Positions 1 to 7,184 of a stretch of DNA of 20,408 bases are shown here, piece by piece. The stretch lies in contig CALIBA010000026.1 in assembly GCA_938045435.1 (NCBI GenBank), positions 1 through 20,408 on the forward strand, written 5' to 3'. This DNA comes from an uncultured Selenomonas sp. GTDB lineage: Bacteria; Bacillota; Negativicutes; Selenomonadales; Selenomonadaceae. The notes beneath the pieces are model-generated. The model saw only the letters and a list, made by a program, of their open reading frames with translations, made no database searches and was not told the DNA's origin. A program made the position numbers and the translations under genes. Numbering within the stretch: position 1 is the first letter of the stretch; the number at the start of each line of letters is the position of its first letter.

Positions 1-1
1 G

Positions 2-1075
2 GGGCGGGTTGCCTGTGAGACACTCGTCACTACGGGGCAGGCACATGTTGTCGGTGAGATTTCGACATCCTGCTATGCAGACATACCGAAGATCATCCGC
101 CAGACCGTGCGTGAGATTGGCTATACGAACGCAAACTATGGATTTGATGCCGATACCTGCGGCATTCTTGTCTCACTGGACGAACAGTCTCCGGATATTG
201 CGCAGGGCGTTGACCGTGCAATTGAATCGCGTGAAGGGGATATGGAGGCAGCTGAGGCCATCGGAGCGGGCGACCAGGGCATGATGTTTGGGTATGCGAC
301 GAACGAAACACCCGAGTACATGCCACTCACGACTGTGCTTGCCCATAAACTCGCACGGCGTCTTGCAGAAGTGCGTAAAAACGGCATGCTCTCCTATCTG
401 CGTCCCGATGGCAAGACGCAGGTTACCGTTGCCTATGAAGATGGCAAACCTGTCTATGTCGATACTGTCGTCATCTCAACACAGCATGACGATGCGGTCG
501 ATCTGCCGACCATCCGTAAGGATATGATTGAAAAGGTCATCAAGGAGATCATCCCATCGAGCCTTTTGCGTGCAGACACGAAATATTTCGTCAATCCGAC
601 GGGCAAGTTCGTTATTGGCGGCCCGCATGGCGACTCGGGGCTTACGGGGCGCAAGATTATCGTTGACACCTATGGCGGATGGGCGCGGCACGGCGGCGGA
701 GCATTTTCGGGGAAAGATCCCACGAAGGTGGATCGCAGTGCAGCATATGCGGCACGTTATGTGGCAAAGAACATCGTCGCGGCGGGGCTTGCGGACCGTG
801 TTGAGATTCAGCTTGCCTACGCCATCGGCGTTGCACGTCCCGTTTCCATTATGGTGGATACGTTCGGTACAGGCAAAGTGGACGAGGAGAACATTGTTGC
901 ACTCGTGCAAAAGCATTTTGACCTGCGCCCTGCGGGTATCATCAAGATGCTCGACCTTCGTCGTCCCATCTATCGCCAGACGGCGGCATATGGACATTTT
1001 GGACGCACTGACGTTGACCTCCCCTGGGAGCAAACGGATAAGGCGGCACTGCTGAAAAAAGAAGCGGGGCTCTAA
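2..1075 (+). CDS. metK: S-adenosylmethionine synthase (MetK), 5' end outside window
   Basis: This enzyme makes S-adenosylmethionine from methionine and ATP in the cytoplasm. The reading frame is open from base 2 with no start codon, so the gene begins upstream of the window. The first visible residues read RVACETLVTTGQAHVVGEIS, the typical early part of MetK. Later hallmarks are FDADTCG and DEQSPDIAQGVD, followed by GAGDQGMMFGYA (the ATP-binding signature), then GGPHGDSGLTGRKIIVDTYGG and GGGAFSGKDPTKVDRSAAY (the glycine-rich signature with catalytic Lys and Asp). About 357 residues are visible, so roughly 30-40 N-terminal residues are missing relative to the usual 390-400. The C-terminus (DLPWEQTDKA) is normal. 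A strong terminator follows the stop codon by about 95 bases. No S-box or SAM riboswitch is visible because the 5' leader is outside the window. Confidence 0.97.
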   Translation, partial: GRVACETLVTTGQAHVVGEISTSCYADIPKIIRQTVREIGYTNANYGFDADTCGILVSLDEQSPDIAQGVDRAIESREGDMEAAEAIGAGDQGMMFGYATNETPEYMPLTTVLAHKLARRLAEVRKNGMLSYLRPDGKTQVTVAYEDGKPVYVDTVVISTQHDDAVDLPTIRKDMIEKVIKEIIPSSLLRADTKYFVNPTGKFVIGGPHGDSGLTGRKIIVDTYGGWARHGGGAFSGKDPTKVDRSAAYAARYVAKNIVAAGLADRVEIQLAYAIGVARPVSIMVDTFGTGKVDEENIVALVQKHFDLRPAGIIKMLDLRRPIYRQTAAYGHFGRTDVDLPWEQTDKAALLKKEAGL

Positions 1076-1169
1076 AAAGGACAGCGCTATCGTCGCACGA
1101 TATTTGCTGATTTTCTCGTGACCTCCATCGTCGGTGGAAGGGGTGCTGAGAGCCGCGTCTAACAATATA

Positions 1170-1213
1170 GGGCTGCTATACGAAGCTAAAATGTTTCGTA
1201 TAGCAGCCCTTTT
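1170..1213 (+). terminator. Intrinsic terminator between metK and the M20 amidohydrolase
   Basis: A perfect 15-bp stem (1170-1184 with 1195-1209) encloses a 10-base loop and is followed by TTTT at 1210-1213. It would end metK transcription. It lies only 7 bases before the Shine-Dalgarno (GGAGGTG, 1221-1227) of the next gene, so it could also act as an attenuator for that gene. No convincing promoter was found between the hairpin and the downstream start. Confidence 0.85.
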
Positions 1214-1231
1214 ATACATCGGAGGTGAACA

Positions 1232-2368
1232 ATGACAAAGCAGGAAATTATGGCATTTGCGCACAGTGAATTTAAGTGGCTGCATGCGCATCCGGAGCTT
1301 TCCTATGAGGAGTTTGAGACGACAGCACGCCTGCGTGCGGATTTTGTGCGTGCAGGGATTCGCGTGCGCGATTTGCCACTCGCAACGGGGCTGGTCGCAG
1401 AGATTGGAACAGGAGAAAAGCCCATCATCGCACTGCGGACAGATATTGACGCTCTGCCCATACATGAGGAAACAGAACTGCCGTACCGCTCACAGACAGA
1501 TGGGAAGATGCACGCCTGCGGGCATGACTTTCATATGGCATCGATGCTTGCGGCGGCGCTTATGCTCAAAGAACATGAAGCCGCGCTTGCGGGGACCGTC
1601 TATATCGTCTGTCAGCCCGCGGAGGAAGCACCGGGCGGGGCACGCTGCATCTTGGAGACGGGTGTTTTGCAGGAGGTTTCTGCCATCTTTGGGGTGCATG
1701 CACGCCCCATTTATCCCGTGGGGACGTTGGGGCTGTGTGCGGGCGGTATGATGGCATCCGTAGATAAATTCGAGATTGCCTTTCACGGTATCGGTACACA
1801 TGCCGCCCAGCCCGACCGCGGCTGTGACCCCATCGTTATGGCGGCACAGTTCGTGACGGCGGCGCAGAGTATTGCTGCGCGCAACGTCAGTCCGCTGCAT
1901 CCTGCTGTCGTGAGCGTTACGCATATCGAGGGTGGCACAACGTGGAATGTTCTGCCGGGACATGTGTGGATGGAGGGGACGATACGGCTCTTTGATGCGG
2001 ATGACCGCACCTTCGTCAAAGAGCGCATAGAGCAGCTCGCCGAGGGGGTTGCCGTCGCCTTTGGCGGGCGTGCAGAGGTTCTTTGGACAGCGGGACCTCC
2101 TGCTGTCGTCAATACTAAGAGGTGGAGCATTCTTGCAGAGGAAATAGCGCGGGCAGAGGGTTTCGAGGTCGTCGATGCTGCTCCGTGGATGGCAGGGGAG
2201 GACTTCGCTTACTATCAAGAGGTGATGGAAAGCTGTTTTGCCTTTATCGGTACGGGGCTTGGCGCGGAGAATCATCATCCGAAATTTACCATAGACCCTG
2301 CGGCGATTCCACAGACTGCGAGCTACCTCGCACATATGGCGGAGGAGGCACTTCGTAGGCTCTGTTAG
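1232..2368 (+). CDS. M20-family amidohydrolase (N-acyl-amino-acid / hippurate hydrolase type)
   Basis: This is a cytoplasmic zinc metallohydrolase of the M20D family, which cleaves the amide bond of N-acylated amino acids. The true substrate cannot be told from sequence; relatives act on N-acetyl-amino acids, N-acetyl-diaminopimelate, hippurate or indole conjugates. It has 378 residues, a normal family length. Visible motifs are HPELSYEEFET (20-30), LRTDIDALPI (68-77), MHACGHDFHMA (93-103, metal ligands Cys96 and His98), QPAEE (128-132, metal/catalytic Glu), FGVHARP (153-159), the dimerisation/lid domain from about 175 to 285, AGEDFAYY (321-328), and the terminal metal-ligand region HHPKF (348-352). 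The ATG at 1232 is preceded by an excellent SD (GGAGGTG, 4-base gap). It is a single-gene unit between two terminators, and its promoter is not obvious. Confidence 0.93.
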   Translation: MTKQEIMAFAHSEFKWLHAHPELSYEEFETTARLRADFVRAGIRVRDLPLATGLVAEIGTGEKPIIALRTDIDALPIHEETELPYRSQTDGKMHACGHDFHMASMLAAALMLKEHEAALAGTVYIVCQPAEEAPGGARCILETGVLQEVSAIFGVHARPIYPVGTLGLCAGGMMASVDKFEIAFHGIGTHAAQPDRGCDPIVMAAQFVTAAQSIAARNVSPLHPAVVSVTHIEGGTTWNVLPGHVWMEGTIRLFDADDRTFVKERIEQLAEGVAVAFGGRAEVLWTAGPPAVVNTKRWSILAEEIARAEGFEVVDAAPWMAGEDFAYYQEVMESCFAFIGTGLGAENHHPKFTIDPAAIPQTASYLAHMAEEALRRLC

Positions 2369-2410
2369 AATATCATGGACTTTGCGTTTTATATCATTGA
2401 CCAGTCCACA

Positions 2411-2447
2411 ATAAAACAGTCTCGGCATATCGCTGAGACTGTTTTAT
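2411..2447. terminator. Bidirectional terminator between convergent genes
   Basis: A 16-bp stem (2411-2426 with 2432-2447, one G-U pair) has a 5-base loop. The stem starts with an A-rich run and ends with TTTTAT, so it can terminate transcription on either strand. It separates the plus-strand amidohydrolase from the minus-strand acyltransferase, whose stop lies 5 bases beyond the hairpin. Confidence 0.85.
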
Positions 2448-2451
2448 CATG

Positions 2452-3591
2452 TCACCGTTTTGGTTTTGGTGCAAGGCCGATGGTCAGTATATTCAGCATC
2501 GGTACACGTGCACCGAGCCTGCGGACGATGACTGCCCCCCAAAGGGTCAGGATGAGCGTTGCTATATAAAGACAGAGGGCAATCGGTGCGGTGAGGACAT
2601 AGCCGCGTGCAGCGATGCACATAGTCAGATAGGTGATGGTGAGCGGGTGCGCGAGATAGATGAAATAGGAGTGCTTGCCGAGGAGCCGGAAGATATGTCC
2701 TGCAGGGCGCTCTGCAGGAAGGCGCATGAAGAATGCAAAGAGTGCGAGCGAGGCGCTGATGGTATAAAAGATGCCGAGCGGTGAGAGCTGATGCGCCGTG
2801 AAAATCGCTTCTACGGGCGTATAGCCATCGTATAGAATCAGCTTGTAGTACCACAAAAGGAGCAGTATAAGACTGAGCGCACCAACGGCGTAAAGATTTT
2901 TCCACTGCCGCGCCATCCACGAACGAAACGTATCAAAATGCAGAGCGAGAAAGCCGCCGAGCAGGAAGATGAAAATGTAGTGCAGCGGCCAGTAGTTCAG
3001 CCGATAAAACAACAGATCGTGCCAGAGGGTGTCCTTGGGAAGCTGATAGACGTAGAGGTTCAGCGCAGTAGAGTAACTTGACCAGTAGTCAAACGCTACT
3101 TGCAGGGTGAGCAGTACCGTAAGGGAGCGTATTGTCAGCGCACGAAGCAGGATGCGCCAGAGCGGCATCAGCAGGTAGAACCAGATGAGGATGACCATGA
3201 AATAGAGCTGATATTTTGCGTTGCCGAAAAAGAGAATGCCGGGCAAAGAGAGCAGCGATGGGAAGCCTACGCCGTAGTGATACGCGTCGTGGACGAGGTA
3301 AAAGAGCGACCATGTGAGATATGGGATGACGACGGTGCGGGCACGCCGCACGAGAAAGTTCCGGTAGGAAAAGGGTGCTGACAGGTTTTGCCCATAAAAC
3401 AGACCAAAAGCTGAGATTAAGAAAAAAATCGGCACGCTGAAGCGCGTGCCGATGTCAAAGAGCGCCACAAGATGAAGGTTTGGCGTTGGGTTCATGAGAT
3501 ACTCTGCACCGATGTGGATGCCGATGACCCCCATCATGGAGATGCCGCGCATGGCCTCGACGGCAAAGAGGCGCGGCTTACTCGATGACAT
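2452..3591 (-). CDS. Acyltransferase family 3 integral membrane protein (OafA/YrhL-like)
   Basis: This is a 379-residue polytopic membrane protein of the Acyl_transf_3 family. Members transfer acyl groups, often acetyl, to extracytoplasmic glycans such as O-antigen, peptidoglycan or exopolysaccharide. The N-terminus carries the family pattern VEAMRGISMMGVIGIHIG (11-28), with the conserved Arg15 and His26 in the first membrane helix, followed by SVPIFFLISAFGLFYG. About ten hydrophobic segments can be counted, and the C-terminus is short and basic (APKPKR). The ATG at 3591 lies inside the end of the upstream SIMPL-domain gene. The 14 overlapping bases (ATGTCATCGAGTAA) contain both the start of this gene and the stop of the other, and no good SD is visible, so translational coupling is likely. 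The acceptor is unknown. Annotation as a specific O-acetylase would be over-reading. Confidence 0.88.
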   Translation of the reverse strand: MSSSKPRLFAVEAMRGISMMGVIGIHIGAEYLMNPTPNLHLVALFDIGTRFSVPIFFLISAFGLFYGQNLSAPFSYRNFLVRRARTVVIPYLTWSLFYLVHDAYHYGVGFPSLLSLPGILFFGNAKYQLYFMVILIWFYLLMPLWRILLRALTIRSLTVLLTLQVAFDYWSSYSTALNLYVYQLPKDTLWHDLLFYRLNYWPLHYIFIFLLGGFLALHFDTFRSWMARQWKNLYAVGALSLILLLLWYYKLILYDGYTPVEAIFTAHQLSPLGIFYTISASLALFAFFMRLPAERPAGHIFRLLGKHSYFIYLAHPLTITYLTMCIAARGYVLTAPIALCLYIATLILTLWGAVIVRRLGARVPMLNILTIGLAPKPKR

Positions 3592-4297
3592 AGGTGATAT
3601 TTACGGTTGCTTCGACGGAAAGCTCCCCTGCGGCAATCGGCGTCGAGGCGGCAGAGGCGTCTTTTGCCATCATCATCGGCATAAAGTTTGCTGAGCGCGG
3701 CGAGTCGGACTGCGTCTCTGCATAGACATTCTCGATGCGGACGAGGCGGACGCCGAGAGCGTTTGCTATTGCCTGTGCTTTGCTCTTTGCAGCGCGTACG
3801 GCATCGGCAATTGCTGCATTTTTCGCATCGAGCGTATCGCTCGCCGTAAATTCGAGCGAATCTATGCGGTTTGCACCGCTCGTGAGCGCTTTGTCAATCA
3901 CCTTGCCGATACTGCTGAGATCACGGACAGTGATGACAACAGAGTTTTGCACCGTGTAGCCGATGATGCCGTCACGTCCGTCCCGCATATCATAGCGCGG
4001 CGAAAAGTCGTAGTGGACGGTCTGAATGTCGCGATCCGCGATGCCAAGTGCATGGAGCGCACTGTGTACGCGCGCCGTCGCCGCCGCGTTATCCGCATGT
4101 GCCTGTGCTGCGTCCTTTGCATCTGTAACGACGCCAACCGTGATGGCGGCTGTGTCGGGGGCGATGCGGGCGCCTCCTGTGCCGCTGATCGTAAGCGTCG
4201 GGGGGACGGCTTCTGCGGCGGCACTGCCGGCAGGGAGCATGAGGGCAAGCGCGCATACGGCTGTGCATACGAATGAATACAGTGAAATGCGTTTCAT
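3578..4297 (-). CDS. Exported SIMPL-domain (DUF541/YggE-like) protein
   Basis: This is a 239-residue protein with a clear Sec signal peptide: MKR, then a hydrophobic stretch, then an AxA-type site around residues 26-28 before EAVPP. The mature part matches the SIMPL/DUF541 architecture: an opening strand (LTISGTGGARIAPDTAAITVGV), an alanine-rich helix around 60-80, SPRYD followed by IIGYTVQNSVVITVRDLSSIGKV, and then DAVRAAKSKAQAIANALGV (a well-conserved family segment). It closes with an ELSVEATVNITYVIE strand. The biochemical role of the family is poorly defined; YggE has been linked to oxidative-stress tolerance, and others are surface or periplasmic proteins. The start is supported by an SD (CGGAGGA) 5 bases upstream on the minus strand and by a promoter just beyond. 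It overlaps and probably couples to the downstream acyltransferase. Confidence 0.88.
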   Translation of the reverse strand: MKRISLYSFVCTAVCALALMLPAGSAAAEAVPPTLTISGTGGARIAPDTAAITVGVVTDAKDAAQAHADNAAATARVHSALHALGIADRDIQTVHYDFSPRYDMRDGRDGIIGYTVQNSVVITVRDLSSIGKVIDKALTSGANRIDSLEFTASDTLDAKNAAIADAVRAAKSKAQAIANALGVRLVRIENVYAETQSDSPRSANFMPMMMAKDASAASTPIAAGELSVEATVNITYVIE

Positions 4298-4335
4298 GAA
4301 AATCCTCCGTTCTTTTGTGTATTCGTATTATATTT

Positions 4336-4344
4336 ATTATAGCA
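4336..4344 (-). promoter_or_regulatory. Extended -10 promoter for the SIMPL-acyltransferase unit
   Basis: Read on the minus strand this is TGCTATAAT, a consensus -10 (TATAAT) with the TGn extension. It sits about 40 bases upstream of the ATG at 4297. No good -35 hexamer is seen at 17 bases, which is usual for extended -10 promoters. It is divergent from the promoter at 4408-4436. Confidence 0.7.
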
Positions 4345-4407
4345 TAGACCGCTTAGAAATATATTATGCCAAGGTAAAATTTTTAGCAGCCAAATGCGAG
4401 GAGTGAT

Positions 4408-4436
4408 TTGCGAAAGACTTTCGGATTTGCTACAAT
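4408..4436 (+). promoter_or_regulatory. Sigma-A-type promoter of the glycan cassette
   Basis: TTGCGA (4408-4413) and TACAAT (4431-4436) are separated by exactly 17 bases, and TGC directly precedes the -10. It lies about 70 bases upstream of the first glycan gene. The 208-base divergent intergenic region (4298-4505) otherwise shows only AT-rich sequence and the opposing promoter. Confidence 0.75.
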
Positions 4437-4505
4437 AAACCCGTTGTATTATAGAAGAACTTTGAATACATTCCTGTGCAGTAAGAGTAAAATAGGGAGA
4501 GCACA

Positions 4506-5465
4506 ATGAATTTTTTATTTGTTACACCTCGTCAAAACAGCGGTGGTGCGATTGTTTTTCATCTGCTGTGTAAGATGCTCATGGATCGCGGATATAATGC
4601 AAAGGTTTTCTATATTGCAGAAGGCACTATAAAGATCACGTCATTTTGGGAAAGAATATTGCATCAGATTCGGTTTTTTCGTCATGATGTGACAAAGGTG
4701 ATAAAAGCAAAACTGTTCCCACATGCAAAATTTCTGCAGCAACATCGTTATAAAGGGTACAATTATATTCCCGTAAAAGAGTGTAAGAGAACGTATTTTC
4801 CCGATATTGACGATAATACAATCGTTGTTTATTCTGAAGGTATTTGGGGAAATATGTTGCGTGCTAAAAAAATTGTTCGATGGTTTTTATATTTCAATCG
4901 TTATTCAGGAGATGAGGAAGCATATGAAAAAGATGCTCTTTATTTTTCGTATCGGGAGATCTTTAATGATGCACAATTGAACCCTACCTGCCGTAAGCTT
5001 CGGCTAAGTAATTTTGATAATTGGCTTTATCGCCAGACAAATTTTGGTGCGCGTACAGGGAATTGTTATATCCTACATAAAGGCGGTGGTCGAACAGATT
5101 TGCCGAAAGCGTTTGATGGTCCGATCATTGATTATTTTTCCGAGCCTGATATTGTAAGGATTTTTAATGAGAAGAAATACTGCTACTGTTATGATACGCA
5201 GACCTTTTATGCGACAATTGCCGCTGTATGTGGATGTATTCCCATCGTTGTACCGGAACAGGGAAAAACGCGGGCGGACTATACGAGGGGAGATGACACA
5301 GTCTATGGTGTTGCCTATGGGGATTCGGAGGAGGAAATCACATACGCGCTTTCTACACGTGAGAAACTAAAGGAAAAACTGGATAATTTTAAGAAAGAGA
5401 ATGAAGCTGCGGTTGATTATTTTATTGCCGAATGTCAGAAGTATTTTTATGGAAATCAGGCATAG
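4506..5465 (+). CDS. Putative glycosyltransferase (WavQ-like, GT-B type)
   Basis: This 319-residue cytoplasmic protein is probably a glycosyltransferase acting on a cell-surface glycan. The N-terminus MNFLFVTPRQNSGGAIVFHL followed by LCKMLMDRGYNA looks like the first Rossmann unit of a GT-B enzyme, with a glycine-rich acceptor-side loop. The C-terminal half has YCYCYDTQTFYATIAAVCGC followed by IPIVVPE (225-251), which resembles the nucleotide-sugar binding segment of GT-B enzymes and the WavQ family of lipopolysaccharide-core genes. The protein ends in a charged, possibly coiled helix (REKLKEKLDNFKKENEAAVD). The ATG is supported by AGGGAG six bases upstream and by the promoter at 4408-4436. 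Its base composition is clearly AT-richer than neighbouring housekeeping genes. Donor and acceptor sugars cannot be inferred, and the family call is moderate. Confidence 0.65.
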   Translation: MNFLFVTPRQNSGGAIVFHLLCKMLMDRGYNAKVFYIAEGTIKITSFWERILHQIRFFRHDVTKVIKAKLFPHAKFLQQHRYKGYNYIPVKECKRTYFPDIDDNTIVVYSEGIWGNMLRAKKIVRWFLYFNRYSGDEEAYEKDALYFSYREIFNDAQLNPTCRKLRLSNFDNWLYRQTNFGARTGNCYILHKGGGRTDLPKAFDGPIIDYFSEPDIVRIFNEKKYCYCYDTQTFYATIAAVCGCIPIVVPEQGKTRADYTRGDDTVYGVAYGDSEEEITYALSTREKLKEKLDNFKKENEAAVDYFIAECQKYFYGNQA

Positions 5466-5477
5466 GGGGCCAGTCAA

Positions 5478-6479
5478 ATGAAAAAGAAGATTATCCTGTT
5501 CGGAGCGACGGGAAATGTTGGCTCGTATATGGCAAAGTATCTATCAGAGTATTTTTTATGCAGTGACTATGAAGTTATCGCCTCAGGGCGGCGCAGAGTG
5601 GCAAATGTATTTCAGTCCATGGGAATAGAGTATATATCCGTCGATATTACGAAGCCTGAGGAATTTGCAAATCTGCCGACAGAAAATGTCTATGCTGTGA
5701 TTCTGCTGGCGGCTGTGATCCCTGCCTATATGAAGGAATATTCTGCGGAGCAGTATTTGCAGACCAATATCATGGGAACCTATCATGTGCTCGAGTATTG
5801 CCGCAAGGTACATGCAGACCGTATTTTGTTCTCTACAAGCATCTTTGATATATCGCTTCACAATCCAGGGGAATATGGGCTTACAGATGATCTTCCTCTT
5901 AACTTTAGTTATCATGGAGATCATTCTGTTTATATTATATCAAAGAATTCCGGACGGGAGCTTTTGAAGCATTATCATGCAGAGTATGGGTTGAAGTATT
6001 TTGTGTTTCGTTTCCCCTCAATTTATCTGTATAGCCCCGAACCATATTACTATCCGAATGGAAAGCAAACAGTACACCCTTTGCATCTCTTTGTCGAATC
6101 TGCGAAAGCAGGAAAGACGATCGAGTTATGGGGAGACCCAAACTATGCTTCTGATATGGTTTACGTTTATGATTGCAGCCAAATGTTTGCGCGTGCGATT
6201 ACATCTGATCGCGATGGCGGATTATACAATGTAGGAACGGGGCATCCTATTACTTTACAGGAAAAAATCAATACAATTATCGAGGTGTTTTCTCCACAAG
6301 ATCATCCCTCAAAAATTGTTTACTGTCCGGAAAAGAAAAACAGCGGCGCTTTCTGTATGAATGTGGATAAGGCGAAACGGGAACTTGGCTATGCGCCTGT
6401 CTACGATGTGCGGAAACTTTTTGAGGATTATAAGAATGAGATGGCATTGAATCGTTTTGCGGAGCTGCGTGCACAATGA
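5478..6479 (+). CDS. NAD(P)-dependent epimerase/dehydratase (extended SDR family)
   Basis: This is a 333-residue extended short-chain dehydrogenase that acts on nucleotide-activated sugars, oxidising a hydroxyl as part of epimerisation or dehydration. The N-terminal Rossmann motif is GATGNVG (9-15). A VDIT segment (55-58) lies where these enzymes contact the adenine ring. LLAAVIP and the helix NIMGTYHVLEYC (97-108) follow, then FSTS (118-121) and the catalytic YIISK (Tyr152, Lys156). FRFPSIY and DMVYVYDC mark the substrate-binding half, and GLYNVGTGHPITLQE is the typical late segment. The exact reaction is not predictable; GalE-like 4-epimerases and dTDP- or GDP-sugar modifying enzymes share this layout. 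It starts 12 bases after the glycosyltransferase stop with AGGGGG as SD, and its TGA overlaps the ATG of the WbqC gene (ATGA). Confidence 0.87.
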   Translation: MKKKIILFGATGNVGSYMAKYLSEYFLCSDYEVIASGRRRVANVFQSMGIEYISVDITKPEEFANLPTENVYAVILLAAVIPAYMKEYSAEQYLQTNIMGTYHVLEYCRKVHADRILFSTSIFDISLHNPGEYGLTDDLPLNFSYHGDHSVYIISKNSGRELLKHYHAEYGLKYFVFRFPSIYLYSPEPYYYPNGKQTVHPLHLFVESAKAGKTIELWGDPNYASDMVYVYDCSQMFARAITSDRDGGLYNVGTGHPITLQEKINTIIEVFSPQDHPSKIVYCPEKKNSGAFCMNVDKAKRELGYAPVYDVRKLFEDYKNEMALNRFAELRAQ

Positions 6480-7173
6480 AACTTGGAATTATGCAGCCCT
6501 ATTTTCTGCCATACATCGGTTATTGGCAGCTTTTGAACGCGGTGGATACCTATGTCATCTATGATGATGTTACCTTTATCAAGAGTGGGTGGATTCACCG
6601 CAACCGAATCAATGTGCATGGGACAGCCCAATTTATCAATGTGCAGATGCAAGGTGCATCATCTTTTTCCAGGATTGCGACATTCGTGTAAATCCAGACT
6701 TACGCTGGAGAGAGAAACTGCTGCAAACGATTGCGATGGCATATCGCAAAGCGCCGCATTATACAGAAATAATACCACTGGCAGAGAATATCATCATGTG
6801 TGGGGAGGAGAAGCTCGGGGATTTTCTTGCACATTCCCTGCATATAGTTGCTCAATATCTTCAAATTGATACGCACATGGTACGTTCCTCTGCGTGGGCA
6901 GAAAACCATATTTTGCATGGAGAAGAACGTGTTTTAGACATCTGCAGACAGTTTCAGGCAACGGAATATTACAATTCAATCGGTGGACAGGAACTTTATG
7001 ATAAAACTACATTTGCTGAAAATGGCATAGAACTTCATTTTTTGCGGAGTCATGAGATTGTATATCCACAGCGAAAGAACGCTGTGCTCTCTGGACTATC
7101 CATCCTTGATGTCCTTATGGAGAACTCTGTACTCAAAACACGGGAGCTTTTGCTCTGTTACAGCCTTTTATAA
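6476..7173 (+). pseudogene. WbqC-family protein, interrupted by a single-base frameshift
   Basis: WbqC-family proteins occur in O-antigen and other glycan clusters. Their chemistry is not firmly established, and they are suspected of acyl- or aminoacyl-type modification of amino sugars. The first part (from ATG 6476) reads MKLGIMQPYFLPYIGYWQLL, then YVIYDDVTFIKSGWIHRNRI, the diagnostic family start, but stops at 6689-6691. The continuation lies in the -1 frame from about 6664-6679 (DIRVNPDLRWREKLLQTIAM, then the conserved NSIGGQELYDK and SILDVLM) and ends at TAA 7171-7173. Restoring one base gives an open frame of about 232 residues, the normal family length. A lost G near 6679 would give SRIADIRVNPD, the better fit; a lost T from the T5 run at 6664-6668 is also possible. 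The start overlaps the upstream stop (ATGA). It may be a true mutation, a phase-variable state or a sequencing error. Confidence 0.8.
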
Positions 7174-7184
7174 TGGTGCTCCAT

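Noticed and set aside
1076..1213. T-box or SAM riboswitch upstream of the M20 gene
   Set aside because: The segment GGTGGAAGGGG...CCGCG recalls a T-box only superficially; the AGGGTGGNACCGCG core and the specifier stem are absent and the leader is too short. S-box motifs are also lacking.
476..1465. Long open frame of 329 codons on the minus strand, antisense to metK and the start of the M20 gene
   Set aside because: It lies opposite clear metK codons and a terminator, has no family resemblance and a low-complexity Cys/Arg-rich composition typical of antisense frames in GC-rich DNA.
1490..2428. Minus-strand open frame of 312 codons opposite the M20 amidohydrolase
   Set aside because: The plus strand encodes an intact M20 enzyme, and the antisense product has no recognisable domain, SD or promoter.
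6660..6691. Programmed -1 ribosomal frameshift in the WbqC gene
   Set aside because: The site reads TCT TTT TCC in the zero frame and does not form an X XXY YYZ slippery heptamer. No strong pseudoknot or hairpin follows at the right distance, and the family is not known for recoding.
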